64,000 bases of DNA, taken from Lewinellaceae bacterium. GTDB taxonomy: Bacteria; Bacteroidota; Bacteroidia; Chitinophagales; Saprospiraceae. Each line of letters opens with the position of its first letter. Position 1 is the stretch's first letter. The stretch is from contig JACJYG010000005.1 of assembly GCA_020636215.1 (NCBI GenBank), forward strand, positions 1,178,001-1,242,000. The letters are read 5' to 3'. The notes under the pieces were generated by a model, which was given only the letters and a program-made list of their open reading frames with translations, was not told the DNA's origin and did no database searches. Positions 8,516 through 17,316 of this stretch are shown here, in pieces. Both the position numbers and the translations under genes were made by a program.

Positions 8516-9571
8516 TTAGGTTATTACGAAATCGACATCCACATCGTAGGGATAGGTGATCAGGAAGTGGATGGCGCGGTCGATATCAAAGCCCTCGAAG
8601 ACGATCTTGTAGAGCATCTCCGTGATCGGGACGCGCAATTTATAATATTTCGCCAACTGGCGGGCAATTTTCAGGGTGCGAACCCCTTCGGCCAGTTCTG
8701 GCATGGTCGATTCAATGACATCCATGGCCTCGCCCCGGCCGAGGCGGTAGCCGAAAGTAAAGTTGCGGCTGTCTTTACTGGTGGCGGTGGCCACCAGGTC
8801 GCCGATGCCGGCCGTGCCGAAGAAAGCGCTGCTGGACGACCCCATGGCGTTGCCGAAATAGACCATCTCCGTCAGTCCGCGGGTGATCAGCATGGCCTGC
8901 ATGTTTTTGCCCAGGCCTTTACCCCGAAGGATGCCCGAACCAATGGCGATGATGTTCTTCAGCGCGCCGGCCAGTTCGGCGCCTAAAAGGTCATGGGTGC
9001 CGAATACATGAAAATGCTGGCTGCTCAGCACTTCCTTTCCCATGCGGATCACTTCGTTGAATTTGCTGCCGATAACAGTGGCGGTGGGTTGTCCTTCCAG
9101 GATCTCACTGGCCAGGTTGGGGCCCGACAGGCAGCCGACGCGTACTACGGTGCTCTCTTGCAGGATCACTTCGCTCATGGTGCTCACATCCTCGCGGGTG
9201 AGCACTTCCCCGTGGCCGCCCTGGTCTTCCAAACCGTGGGCGTCGAATCCTTTGGTGCCGTGGATCAGGATGTGATAAGGGCGCAACAAGGGCCCGGCAT
9301 CCTGCATCATATCGCGGAAGCTAATGGAAGGAACAACAGGAAAGATGAGGGTACAGCGGCGGGCCAGTTCCTCCAGGTCATTGGTAGCCTGCACCCGGTT
9401 GGAAAGGGTGATGCCTTGGCTGAAACGGTTGGTGTTGATCTGTTCCACCATTTCGATGCTGCGGCTATACAACAGTACATCGACGTTGTAGGACAACAGG
9501 TTTGCGATAGCCGTACCGAAACTTCCTGCTCCAATGATCCCTACGGGTTGCTCCACCAAAATTGCTGACAT
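8516..9571 (-). CDS. gpsA: NAD(P)+-dependent glycerol-3-phosphate dehydrogenase
   Basis: 351 residues from the ATG at 9571; an open frame extends to 9997 but overlaps the divergent hydrolase and adds nothing homologous. The Rossmann motif GIIGAGSFGTAIA is at residues 11-23. The family signatures GTKGFD, LSGPNLASEI, the catalytic-lysine motif GALKNIIAIGSG and the C-terminal GDLVATATSKDSRN..G..LG are all present. It reduces dihydroxyacetone phosphate to sn-glycerol-3-phosphate for phospholipid synthesis in the cytoplasm. The gene sits 17 bp upstream of the YfhO-type gene and may be co-transcribed with it. Confidence 0.95.
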   Translation of the reverse strand: MSAILVEQPVGIIGAGSFGTAIANLLSYNVDVLLYSRSIEMVEQINTNRFSQGITLSNRVQATNDLEELARRCTLIFPVVPSISFRDMMQDAGPLLRPYHILIHGTKGFDAHGLEDQGGHGEVLTREDVSTMSEVILQESTVVRVGCLSGPNLASEILEGQPTATVIGSKFNEVIRMGKEVLSSQHFHVFGTHDLLGAELAGALKNIIAIGSGILRGKGLGKNMQAMLITRGLTEMVYFGNAMGSSSSAFFGTAGIGDLVATATSKDSRNFTFGYRLGRGEAMDVIESTMPELAEGVRTLKIARQLAKYYKLRVPITEMLYKIVFEGFDIDRAIHFLITYPYDVDVDFVIT

Positions 9572-9688
9572 GAACGGCTTCTTCTTTTTCCGGCCTAAAT
9601 GTACGCTTTTTTTTGCTGGGCGATAATAGGTGTTGTTATAAACTTCCACTGGCCCGTTTGCGTTACAATTTCCAAAAAATACCCGGCC

Positions 9689-10699
9689 ATGACTTCCTTG
9701 ATCCCACTTCTTCTCTTCTACTTTTCCCTCTTTTACACCAATGGCCCCTCTGGCCCGGCTCAGCCGGCGGATGGCCCGGGGGGGGCTGCCTATTCCCACG
9801 CTGAAGTGGTTTTCTCCAGCTTCGCAGGCCAGGCCGACGGGTACTGGTTGTTCGAGCCGGCTTCTCCCCGCCCGGATTCTGCTCCGGTAGTTGTTTTCCT
9901 GCATGGCTACGGCGCCATCAACCCCATGATCTATGGAGGCTGGATCCGGCATATTGTACAGCAGGGTAATATTGTCATCTTCCCGCGTTATCAGCAAAAC
10001 CTGTTCAGCCCCGGTTCCGATGAATTTGCCGCTAATGCAGCCAAAGGCATCCGTGATGCACTGGCCGAACTACGGCAGGGCAATCACGTTCGCCCACAGA
10101 ACAGCCCGCTTATCATGGCCGGCCATTCCTACGGCGGGGCGATCGCCGCCAATCTGGGCGTCAATTTTGTCCAGTTGGGCATACCTCAGCCCATGGGCAT
10201 CCTGCTCTGCGCTCCCGGCACCGGCCCGCTGAACGGCGCCCGCCTGGAAAGTTACGCCGCAATGCCGGCAGATACCCGCCTGCTCGTTTTGGTGAGTGTC
10301 AACGACCACGTAGTAGGCGAAACCATGGGGCGCCTGATCTTCGAAACCGCAGTGAACACTCCCCACCGCAACTTCATCCGCCAGCACCCCGATGAACATG
10401 GTGAACCCGCCATATCCTCGGGGCACAACGAAAGTTACGCCCTCGACAGCGCTTTCGACGCCGGCATCCACAATATGTCCTACCATCGCGCCCTGGGTGT
10501 GGCCAGAAACGACGCCGTCGACTACTACGGCTACTGGAAGCTGTTGGACGCCCTGATGCAATGTGTCCGATCCAATGAATACTGCGATACCGCCTTCGGC
10601 AACACCCCTGCCCAGCGCTCCCTCGGCGAGTGGAGCGACGGCCAGCCAGTGCGGGAACTCGAGGTTATTCTACCGGATGATCCGGAGGCCGGAAGGTAG
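9689..10699 (+). CDS. Exported alpha/beta hydrolase (lipase/chlorophyllase-like)
   Basis: 336 residues from the ATG at 9689, chosen because it starts a signal-peptide-like sequence (MTSLIPLLLFYFSLFY). The frame is open from 9599 but the extra residues precede the signal. VVVFLHGYG (oxyanion region, residues 67-75) and the nucleophile elbow GHSYGG (Ser147) mark an alpha/beta hydrolase. It most resembles bacterial dienelactone-hydrolase/chlorophyllase-like lipases. A His near GHNESYALD could complete the triad. It is probably periplasmic or secreted. Divergent from gpsA; substrate unknown. Confidence 0.75.
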   Translation: MTSLIPLLLFYFSLFYTNGPSGPAQPADGPGGAAYSHAEVVFSSFAGQADGYWLFEPASPRPDSAPVVVFLHGYGAINPMIYGGWIRHIVQQGNIVIFPRYQQNLFSPGSDEFAANAAKGIRDALAELRQGNHVRPQNSPLIMAGHSYGGAIAANLGVNFVQLGIPQPMGILLCAPGTGPLNGARLESYAAMPADTRLLVLVSVNDHVVGETMGRLIFETAVNTPHRNFIRQHPDEHGEPAISSGHNESYALDSAFDAGIHNMSYHRALGVARNDAVDYYGYWKLLDALMQCVRSNEYCDTAFGNTPAQRSLGEWSDGQPVRELEVILPDDPEAGR

Positions 10700-10779
10700 C
10701 AAGATTGATAAAAAGGCTACCGGGGTGATACGGCTTAAAGGAAGCATCAATAGTATCCTTTACCGTCCGCCAATATTTT

Positions 10780-10787
10780 TATCTTTG
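10780..10787 (+). promoter_or_regulatory. Bacteroidota -7 box for the DUF1599 gene
   Basis: TATCTTTG matches TAnnTTTG exactly and lies 17 bp before the GTG start. The expected TTTG about 20 bases upstream is only weakly present (CTTTA). Confidence 0.6.
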
Positions 10788-10804
10788 CGAAAAATTCAGG
10801 CTAC

Positions 10805-11356
10805 GTGCAGCGCACCCTCGAACAATTTGATGCTATCCTCCGGCAGTGCCGGGAACTATTTGAAAAGAAAACCCGCGACTACGGCACGGCCTGGCGCATT
10901 CTGCGCCCATCCTCCCTGACCGACCAGCTTTTCATCAAAGCCCGGCGCATCCGTAGCATCGAGGAGAAAGGAATGCAAAAAGTGGCCGATGGCATTGAGG
11001 ACGACTACATCGGCCTGATCAACTATAGCATTATGGCGATGATCCAATTGGAGCTGCCGGAGGATGCACCAATGGAACTGCCCCTAGAAGAAAGTTTGGG
11101 CCTCTACGGCCACCACGTGCAGCAAACCCGGGAACTGCTGGCCGCCAAAAATCACGACTATGGCGAGGCCTGGCGCGATATGCGGGTTAGTTCCATGACC
11201 GACCTCATTCTGATGAAGATATTGCGTATCAAACAGATCGAAGATAATGAAGGCCAGACGCTCGTTTCGGAAGGGCTGCAGGCCAATTACCAGGATATTA
11301 TCAATTACGCTATTTTTGCATTGATCAAACTACAGGAACAAAAACAACAGGCATGA
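10805..11356 (+). CDS. Tandem-duplicated DUF1599 protein
   Basis: 183 residues starting at GTG. Two copies of the same unit are visible: K-T-R-DYGTAWRILRPSS (about residues 22-37) and K-N-H-DYGEAWRDMRVSS (about 113-128). Each is followed by a region ending in an IxNYxIxAxIxL helix. This is the DUF1599 family (nucleotide-modification-associated domain 1). The name comes from association with DNA-base modification genes elsewhere, but in Bacteroidota the gene is a stable chromosomal neighbour of the DoxX-type gene that follows, with which it shares an ATGA overlap. Biochemical role unknown. Confidence 0.85.
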   Translation: MQRTLEQFDAILRQCRELFEKKTRDYGTAWRILRPSSLTDQLFIKARRIRSIEEKGMQKVADGIEDDYIGLINYSIMAMIQLELPEDAPMELPLEESLGLYGHHVQQTRELLAAKNHDYGEAWRDMRVSSMTDLILMKILRIKQIEDNEGQTLVSEGLQANYQDIINYAIFALIKLQEQKQQA

Positions 11357-12969
11357 CCATTGGAATACTCGTTTTATACGTTGCTATTGCCGCACTTCTT
11401 CTGACTTTATGGATGGGGTTCGGCTCCAGCCGCATCAACAATTGGGTGCTGAGTTTTCTGCAGAACTTCTGCGGTGCGCTGTTCATTTTTTCGGGCTGGG
11501 TGAAAGCCATTGACCCGCTGGGTACGGCTTACAAAATGGAACAATATTTTGCTGAGTTTGAGGCCACTTTTTCCGGCACCTGGTTTTCCTTCCTGGCGCC
11601 TGTTTTTCCCTGGTTGTCCAGTTATGCTGTGGCATTTTCGGTCTTTATGATCGTTTTTGAGATCGCCCTGGGGATAATGCTATTGATTGGTTCCGCCCGG
11701 AAGTTTACAGCCTGGGCGTTCCTGCTGCTGGTGGTGTTCTTTACTTTCCTCACCGGTTTTACCTATCTGACCGGTTATGTTCCGGAAGGTGTCAACTTCT
11801 TTCAGTTTAGCCATTGGGGCCCCTACGTGGAAACCAATATGAAGGTGACCGATTGCGGTTGTTTTGGAGACTTTATCAAGCTCAAACCCAGAGTATCCTT
11901 TTTAAAAGACATTTTCTTGCTAATTCCATCTATCATTTTCGTTTTCGCCCATAAACAAATGCACCAGCTCTTTAGCGCCGGCGCCCGCACTGCTATCGCA
12001 ATTCTCGGATCCGCCGCGCTGATTTTCTATTGCTTCAGCAACTATGTCTGGGATCTGCCGCATATTGATTTCCGCCCCTTCAAAGTGGGCGCCAATATAC
12101 GACTGGAAAAAACGCTGGAAACGCTTTCGGAAAATAATGTCGAGGTGGAAGCCTACCGCATCACCAATAAAGCCACCGGGGAAGTGGTGCAAATGCCGTT
12201 GGAACAATACCTTCGGGAATACAAGAACTATCCAAAGGAAGAATGGGATCTGGAGCAGGTCAAAAGCCAGCCTAATGTTGTGGTTATCCGTTCGGAGGAA
12301 GCCCCTGAAGGATACGTCATTCCCGGAATAGAAGGAGAGGATTTCGAACAGGAACTGATCCGCTATGTGAAAGAAAAGTGGAAACTGGAGGGCGATACCA
12401 CCATCCGTTACCTCGAACACAGTAAGGTCAGTGACTTCGAGGCCAGCGCCGGCGAAGGCATGGATGTTTCAGAAGAAATACTCTCCAACCCGGATTACAG
12501 CTTTATGATCATCGCCTACAAACTCTATGACGATAAAGTGGAAACCATCAATGAAGTGCTGATAGACACCATTTACGCAATGGATACAGTGGCAGTCGGC
12601 GATAGCATTAAACTCGTGCAACGGGTGGATAGGCTAGATAAAAAACAAGTGCAGAAGAAAGCCTATACCTGGAGCCCGGATTACCTCAACCCATGGATCG
12701 GCACCGTCAACCCCGTTTTAAAAGCAGCGGAGGAAGCCGGTTATAAGGCCTTTGCTATTACGGCTTTTGCCGAACCGGATAAGCTGACGAGCTTTAAGGC
12801 GGCAACCGGAAGCGACTACCCCTTCTACACAGCCGATGATATTCTGCTCAAAACCATTGTTCGGTCTAACCCTGGAATCGTGTTGTTGAAAAACGGCGAG
12901 GTGATCATGAAATGGCACTATAAGCAATTACCTGCTTTTGAAGAGATCAAAAAGGAGTATATGGAATAG
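11353..12969 (+). CDS. DoxX-like membrane protein with thioredoxin-like tail (BT_3928 type)
   Basis: 538 residues. The first ~230 residues contain several hydrophobic helices with a DoxX-type core (FCGALFIFSGWVKAIDPLGTAYKMEQYF). CGCFGDF (around residue 178) is typical of the MauE/DoxX variants. The C-terminal ~300 residues are soluble and acidic, and end in a thioredoxin-fold-like stretch (NPGIVLLKNGEVIMKWHYKQLP) without a CxxC. It matches the architecture annotated as BT_3928 family in Bacteroidota. Function is not established; redox-linked electron transfer across the membrane is a guess from the DoxX/MauE relationship. Co-transcribed with the DUF1599 gene. Confidence 0.82.
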   Translation: MTIGILVLYVAIAALLLTLWMGFGSSRINNWVLSFLQNFCGALFIFSGWVKAIDPLGTAYKMEQYFAEFEATFSGTWFSFLAPVFPWLSSYAVAFSVFMIVFEIALGIMLLIGSARKFTAWAFLLLVVFFTFLTGFTYLTGYVPEGVNFFQFSHWGPYVETNMKVTDCGCFGDFIKLKPRVSFLKDIFLLIPSIIFVFAHKQMHQLFSAGARTAIAILGSAALIFYCFSNYVWDLPHIDFRPFKVGANIRLEKTLETLSENNVEVEAYRITNKATGEVVQMPLEQYLREYKNYPKEEWDLEQVKSQPNVVVIRSEEAPEGYVIPGIEGEDFEQELIRYVKEKWKLEGDTTIRYLEHSKVSDFEASAGEGMDVSEEILSNPDYSFMIIAYKLYDDKVETINEVLIDTIYAMDTVAVGDSIKLVQRVDRLDKKQVQKKAYTWSPDYLNPWIGTVNPVLKAAEEAGYKAFAITAFAEPDKLTSFKAATGSDYPFYTADDILLKTIVRSNPGIVLLKNGEVIMKWHYKQLPAFEEIKKEYME

Positions 12970-13085
12970 AGGAGTGGAGTATCGGGCCCTTGGGTACGTG
13001 ACCATTTTGACAACGCAGTATAAGCTAAAAAGGGACGTTTTCAGCCCGAAGGATGAAATTTGAACAAGCTCTAAGTCCCGGCAGG

Positions 13086-13116
13086 TTTGGAAACCCTACC
13101 GAAAGGAGTATATTTG
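13086..13116 (+). promoter_or_regulatory. Bacteroidota-type promoter for nusB
   Basis: TTTG at 13086-13089, a 19-base spacer and TATATTTG at 13109-13116 fit the TTTG-N19/20-TAnnTTTG consensus. Transcription would start about 13120, leaving a leader of roughly 25 nt before the ATG at 13148. Confidence 0.8.
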
Positions 13117-13147
13117 CACATTAAACCATCAGGGAATTTTTGAAATC

Positions 13148-14083
13148 ATGCTGAGTAGAAGGAACGTCCGCATTAAAGTAATGCAGATGCTGTATTCCAT
13201 GAGCCGGGATAGCAAGCTAGGGTTGAACGATATCGTAAACCGATACCGTTCGAACGTTCAAAAGTCTTTTGAACTATACCTATTTACACTGCTCAGCCTC
13301 TTGCGCATAGCGGGGTATTCCAAAAATGACGCCGCCCAAAAAGGCGCCAAATTATTGCCCAGTGAGGAGGATAAACAATTCACCGCCAAGCTGGTGGATA
13401 ATAGCCTTGTCCTTTCACTACTAAACAACCAGGGCCTTCAGCAGGAATTTAAAAAATACAAACTCGCCTCTAAGTTCGACCACGATAACGTTCGCCTTTT
13501 TTATACGGACTTCGCCAAGACAGACGAATATAAGGAGTATATTAAGGACGAGAACAGCAGCGAGGAAGGCCATCGGGATATATTGCTCGCCCTATTCAAA
13601 CACCTCATCAACAGCGAGTCTTACGATGAATTTCTGGAGGACAACTACTCCAACTGGATCGATGACAAATCCCTGATCGTTGGTGCGATCAAAAAAACCA
13701 TCAAAGCGCTGCCGGCTGAGGAGTCCTTTTATGAAGAATACCGGCCTGCCGCCGAGGCTATTGAAGATTTCGGCGAAAAACTGCTGCGCAAGGTCTGTGA
13801 AACCGATGAAGAATTGCTCGGTCTGATCGAGCCGACCCTCCGCAACTGGGATGCCGACCGTGTGGCGGTCCTCGATATGATCCTGATCAAAATGGCGCTT
13901 TGTGAACTGATGGACTTCCCTTCTATTCCTACCAAAGTCACCCTCAACGAATTCGTAGAAATATCCAAGCTATACAGCACTGATAAGAGCAAGGATTTCA
14001 TCAACGGCATCCTCGACCGGCTGATGAAACAACTTCATAAAGATGGCAAGATCCAGAAGACTGGCCGGGGGCTTCAGGAGTGA
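13148..14083 (+). CDS. nusB: Transcription antitermination factor NusB, long Bacteroidota form
   Basis: 311 residues, about twice the length of E. coli NusB (139). The conserved C-terminal part includes LLRKVCETDEELLGLIEPTLRNWDADRVAVLDMILIKMALCEL and KVTLNEFVEISKLYSTDKSKDFINGILDRL, which are the NusB RNA-binding helical fold. The N-terminus (SRRNVRIKVMQMLYSM) also matches NusB, but an insertion of about 150 residues separates the two. NusB works with NusE on boxA RNA to prevent termination in rRNA operons. It has its own promoter. The long form is a known feature of this phylum. Confidence 0.92.
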   Translation: MLSRRNVRIKVMQMLYSMSRDSKLGLNDIVNRYRSNVQKSFELYLFTLLSLLRIAGYSKNDAAQKGAKLLPSEEDKQFTAKLVDNSLVLSLLNNQGLQQEFKKYKLASKFDHDNVRLFYTDFAKTDEYKEYIKDENSSEEGHRDILLALFKHLINSESYDEFLEDNYSNWIDDKSLIVGAIKKTIKALPAEESFYEEYRPAAEAIEDFGEKLLRKVCETDEELLGLIEPTLRNWDADRVAVLDMILIKMALCELMDFPSIPTKVTLNEFVEISKLYSTDKSKDFINGILDRLMKQLHKDGKIQKTGRGLQE

Positions 14084-14251
14084 AATGGGAAGTGTGAGCG
14101 TTAATCGCGATCACCGTAATCTCATTACCGGCTAGCGGCGCTCCTGCAATGCTTCTGCTTTAAACCCGTCATAGGAATTTGGTTTTGTGATGGTTTTTTG
14201 TTATCATTCTCACCATTTTTTGTAAAAATCCTCACAACCTACTTTCTACTC

Positions 14252-15679
14252 ATGAGAAAAAGAATACTACTTTCGCTGGCCATGCTATGGGCGGCCTTTT
14301 TAATATTGCAGGCTCAAACATCTGGCTCCAAAGACGCTATCGGCCTTCGGGTTATTTTCCCTAATCACTTGTGGCCGGTGACCGATCAATGGGATGGAGA
14401 AGATTTTGGTAGCGGCCTGGAATTTGAGTACAGTGGTTATTTGAACAAAGCATTGAACTTGGCCGTGCCGCTTAAAATTTACAAAACCAGATTGCCGACA
14501 GATGATCTTGGTAATTTCCAGGAAAACGCTGTCACCAGCTTAGACCTGTTGTTACAACTAAAACTTACCGATGGATCCAGGATGCTTTATCCCTATATTT
14601 TTGCTGGCCTGGGCGGCAATCTGGAAGGACTGGAAAACGCGAACCTTTCTCTTCCGGTTGGCCTTGGATTGAATTTTCAGCTTGCGCCGCAGGTTTATCT
14701 GTCCTTAAAAGGAGAATACCGGTTAGGCCTCGATGAAGACCTGCGAGACAACTTGCAAATTGGGATGGGCGTGTTGTTATTCCTTGGAGAAGGAGCCCCT
14801 GAACCAGCAAAAATAACCGATCAGGATGGGGATGGCATCCCTGATGAGCGCGACCTTTGCCCTGCTGTTGCCGGGCTTCAGCAATTCAATGGTTGCCCCG
14901 ATAGCGATGGCGATGGTGTTCCCGATGGTGAAGATGAGTGCCCACAGCTGGCTGGCCAGGTTGTTTTAAAGGGCTGCCCAGACCGCGATAACGACGGCAT
15001 AATTGATACAAAAGATGCCTGCCCGGACCAGGCAGGCCCGCTTTCCCGCAACGGTTGCCCATTCCTCGATGCCGATGGCGATGATGTGGAAGATTCAAAA
15101 GATGCCTGCCCCGATGTGCCTGGCCTGGTGGCGCTCAACGGCTGCCCGGACCGTGACGGCGACGGCATAGCCGACGCTGAAGACCGTTGCCCGGATAAAG
15201 CCGGAAGCATCACCTTTGCCGGCTGCCCCGATACTGACGGTGACGGCCTGGCTGATCCTGATGACCGTTGTCCCACTACTGCCGGCCCGGCATCCAACCG
15301 CGGTTGCCCCGAGATCAAAACGGAGGATAAAGAAGTGCTCACTTTCGCTATGAAAGCAGTGCAATTTGAAACGGCCAGGGCAAGCCTGCGGCCTCAGTCC
15401 TATGCTATCCTCGACCAGGTGGTTGACATCCTGAAGCGTTATCCGGATTACAAGTTGCATATCAATGGCCACACGGATAGCATTGGCGAGGAAGCCGCCA
15501 ACCAAAAGCTGTCGGAAGCACGCGCAAAATCTTGTTATGATTATATCATTAGCCAGGGTATAAGCGCAAGCCGGCTGGATTATGCCGGCTTCGGAGAAAG
15601 CCGGCCTATAGCCAATAACAAATATGCCTCTGGCCGCGAGCAAAACCGCCGGGTAGCGTTCGACATATATCTGGATTAG
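14252..15679 (+). CDS. OmpA-family outer-membrane protein with TSP3-type calcium repeats
   Basis: 475 residues from the ATG at 14252, which opens a clear signal peptide (MRKRILLSLAMLWAAFLILQAQ). A beta-barrel-like N-terminal half (about 25-190) is followed by six thrombospondin type-3 repeats (D-x-DGDGI-x-D..D-x-CP...GCP; about 200-370), predicted to bind calcium. A C-terminal OmpA peptidoglycan-binding domain follows (VQFETARASLRPQSYAILDQV, then INGHTDSIGEEAANQKLSEARA). It should tie the outer membrane to the cell wall. Stand-alone gene between nusB and guaA. Confidence 0.93.
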   Translation: MRKRILLSLAMLWAAFLILQAQTSGSKDAIGLRVIFPNHLWPVTDQWDGEDFGSGLEFEYSGYLNKALNLAVPLKIYKTRLPTDDLGNFQENAVTSLDLLLQLKLTDGSRMLYPYIFAGLGGNLEGLENANLSLPVGLGLNFQLAPQVYLSLKGEYRLGLDEDLRDNLQIGMGVLLFLGEGAPEPAKITDQDGDGIPDERDLCPAVAGLQQFNGCPDSDGDGVPDGEDECPQLAGQVVLKGCPDRDNDGIIDTKDACPDQAGPLSRNGCPFLDADGDDVEDSKDACPDVPGLVALNGCPDRDGDGIADAEDRCPDKAGSITFAGCPDTDGDGLADPDDRCPTTAGPASNRGCPEIKTEDKEVLTFAMKAVQFETARASLRPQSYAILDQVVDILKRYPDYKLHINGHTDSIGEEAANQKLSEARAKSCYDYIISQGISASRLDYAGFGESRPIANNKYASGREQNRRVAFDIYLD

Positions 15680-15750
15680 GGCTATAGAAAAGAGCTATAG
15701 GGCTAAATGCTTACTGCGTGCTGAAAAGCGTAAAATCCCCCTAAATTGGA

Positions 15751-15758
15751 TATATTTG
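15751..15758 (+). promoter_or_regulatory. Bacteroidota -7 box abutting the guaA start
   Basis: TATATTTG ends only 4 bases before the guaA ATG at 15763. No good TTTG is visible at the expected distance. If used, the transcript would begin at or next to the start codon. Confidence 0.55.
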
Positions 15759-15762
15759 CCCC

Positions 15763-17316
15763 ATGAGTGAAAAGATCCTTATCCTAGACTTTGGTTCGCA
15801 GTATACGCAACTCATAGCCAGGCGCATTCGCGAGCTCAATGTTTACAGCGAAATAGTTCCTTATAACAAGATCCCGGAACTGGACGACAGTATCAAGGGG
15901 GTCATCCTGTCGGGTAGCCCGTTTTCGGTAACCGATGAAATGGCCCTGCGCACCAATCTGGAACAGCTTATCGGCCAACGGCCGGTGCTGGGTATTTGTT
16001 ACGGGGCGCAGTATATCGCGCAGCATTATGGCGGTAAAGTAGAGCGATCGCTGAAGCGGGAATACGGTAAGGCCCGGTTGAGCCGCATTCACCAATCCGA
16101 CCCTTTTCTCCGGGACATTCCGGTAGATTCCCAGGTATGGATGTCTCACGGAGATACCATCATGCAGATACCGGAAAATTTCGAACTGCTGGCGGGAACA
16201 GAAAGCGTCGACGTGGCTGCTTTCCGTGCGAAGGAAGGTGTATTTGGGCAACCCGTTTACTGCATTCAATTCCACCCGGAAGTATCGCATAGCCTCGATG
16301 GCATGGCTCTGTTGCGGAATTTCGTTAAAGACATTGCCGGATGCCATGGCGAATGGACCCCCGCTTCTTTCGCACAACATACCATTGAAGAATTGCGCCA
16401 GCAGATTGGGGAAGAACACGTGCTGATGGGCCTGTCCGGCGGGGTAGATTCTACGGTGGCGGCAACTTTGCTGCACCATGCCATCGGCGGCCAGCTAATT
16501 TGTATCTTCGTGGATAATGGCCTGTTGCGCAAAAATGAATTTGAAGACGTGCTTCATTCCTACCGGGACATGGGGTTGAACGTTGTAGGGATAGACGCCA
16601 AAGCACATTTTTACCGGGAATTAAAAGGCGTTAGTAAGCCGGAGGAGAAGAGAAAGGTGATCGGAAGGGTGTTCATCGAGGTATTTGAGGCAAAGGCTTT
16701 GCAGTTGGAAGAAGAGGATCGGGCTATCAAGTGGTTGGGACAGGGTACGATCTATCCCGATGTCATCGAGTCTGTGTCAGTTCACGGGCCGAGCGTGACG
16801 ATCAAGTCTCACCACAATGTGGGCGGCCTGCCCGATGTGCTCAAGCTCAAGATCATAGAGCCCTTGCGAATGCTGTTCAAAGATGAAGTGCGCCGGGTAG
16901 GCGCGGAACTCGATATCCCGAAAGACATTTTAGGGCGGCACCCTTTTCCTGGCCCCGGGCTGGGTATTCGTATATTGGGTGAGGTTACCCCCGAAAAAGT
17001 GGCCATGCTTCAGGAAGCGGACGCTATCTACGTCAACAACCTGAAGAAATTCGGCTTGTACGATGAAGTCTGGCAGGCCGGAACGATCCTGCTGCCGGTG
17101 CAATCTGTTGGCGTGATGGGGGACGAGCGCACCTATGAACAGACGGTAGCCCTGCGGGCTGTGAATTCTTTGGATGGAATGACGGCAGAGTGGAGCCGCT
17201 TGCCACACGATTTTCTGGCTACCGTTTCCAGCGAGATCATCAACAATGTTAAAGGAATAAACAGAGTAGTTTATGATATCAGCACCAAGCCGCCAGCTAC
17301 TATTGAATGGGAATAA
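15763..17316 (+). CDS. guaA: GMP synthase (glutamine-hydrolysing)
   Basis: 517 residues, full length for the family. The glutamine amidotransferase domain occupies the first ~195 residues with catalytic Cys79 (GICYGAQ), His171 and Glu173 (QFHPEVSHS). The ATP-pyrophosphatase P-loop SGGVDST is at 225-231. The C-terminal dimerisation domain contains GRHPFPGPGLGIRI and ends RVVYDISTKPPATIEWE. It converts XMP to GMP. A TAnnTTTG box sits almost on the start codon, suggesting a very short or absent leader. The 3' end overlaps the next gene by 44 bp. Confidence 0.97.
   Translation: MSEKILILDFGSQYTQLIARRIRELNVYSEIVPYNKIPELDDSIKGVILSGSPFSVTDEMALRTNLEQLIGQRPVLGICYGAQYIAQHYGGKVERSLKREYGKARLSRIHQSDPFLRDIPVDSQVWMSHGDTIMQIPENFELLAGTESVDVAAFRAKEGVFGQPVYCIQFHPEVSHSLDGMALLRNFVKDIAGCHGEWTPASFAQHTIEELRQQIGEEHVLMGLSGGVDSTVAATLLHHAIGGQLICIFVDNGLLRKNEFEDVLHSYRDMGLNVVGIDAKAHFYRELKGVSKPEEKRKVIGRVFIEVFEAKALQLEEEDRAIKWLGQGTIYPDVIESVSVHGPSVTIKSHHNVGGLPDVLKLKIIEPLRMLFKDEVRRVGAELDIPKDILGRHPFPGPGLGIRILGEVTPEKVAMLQEADAIYVNNLKKFGLYDEVWQAGTILLPVQSVGVMGDERTYEQTVALRAVNSLDGMTAEWSRLPHDFLATVSSEIINNVKGINRVVYDISTKPPATIEWE

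Noticed and set aside
13148..14083. NusB fusion with a second functional domain
   Set aside because: The additional N-terminal ~150 residues are a regular feature of NusB in this phylum and carry no motif of another family.
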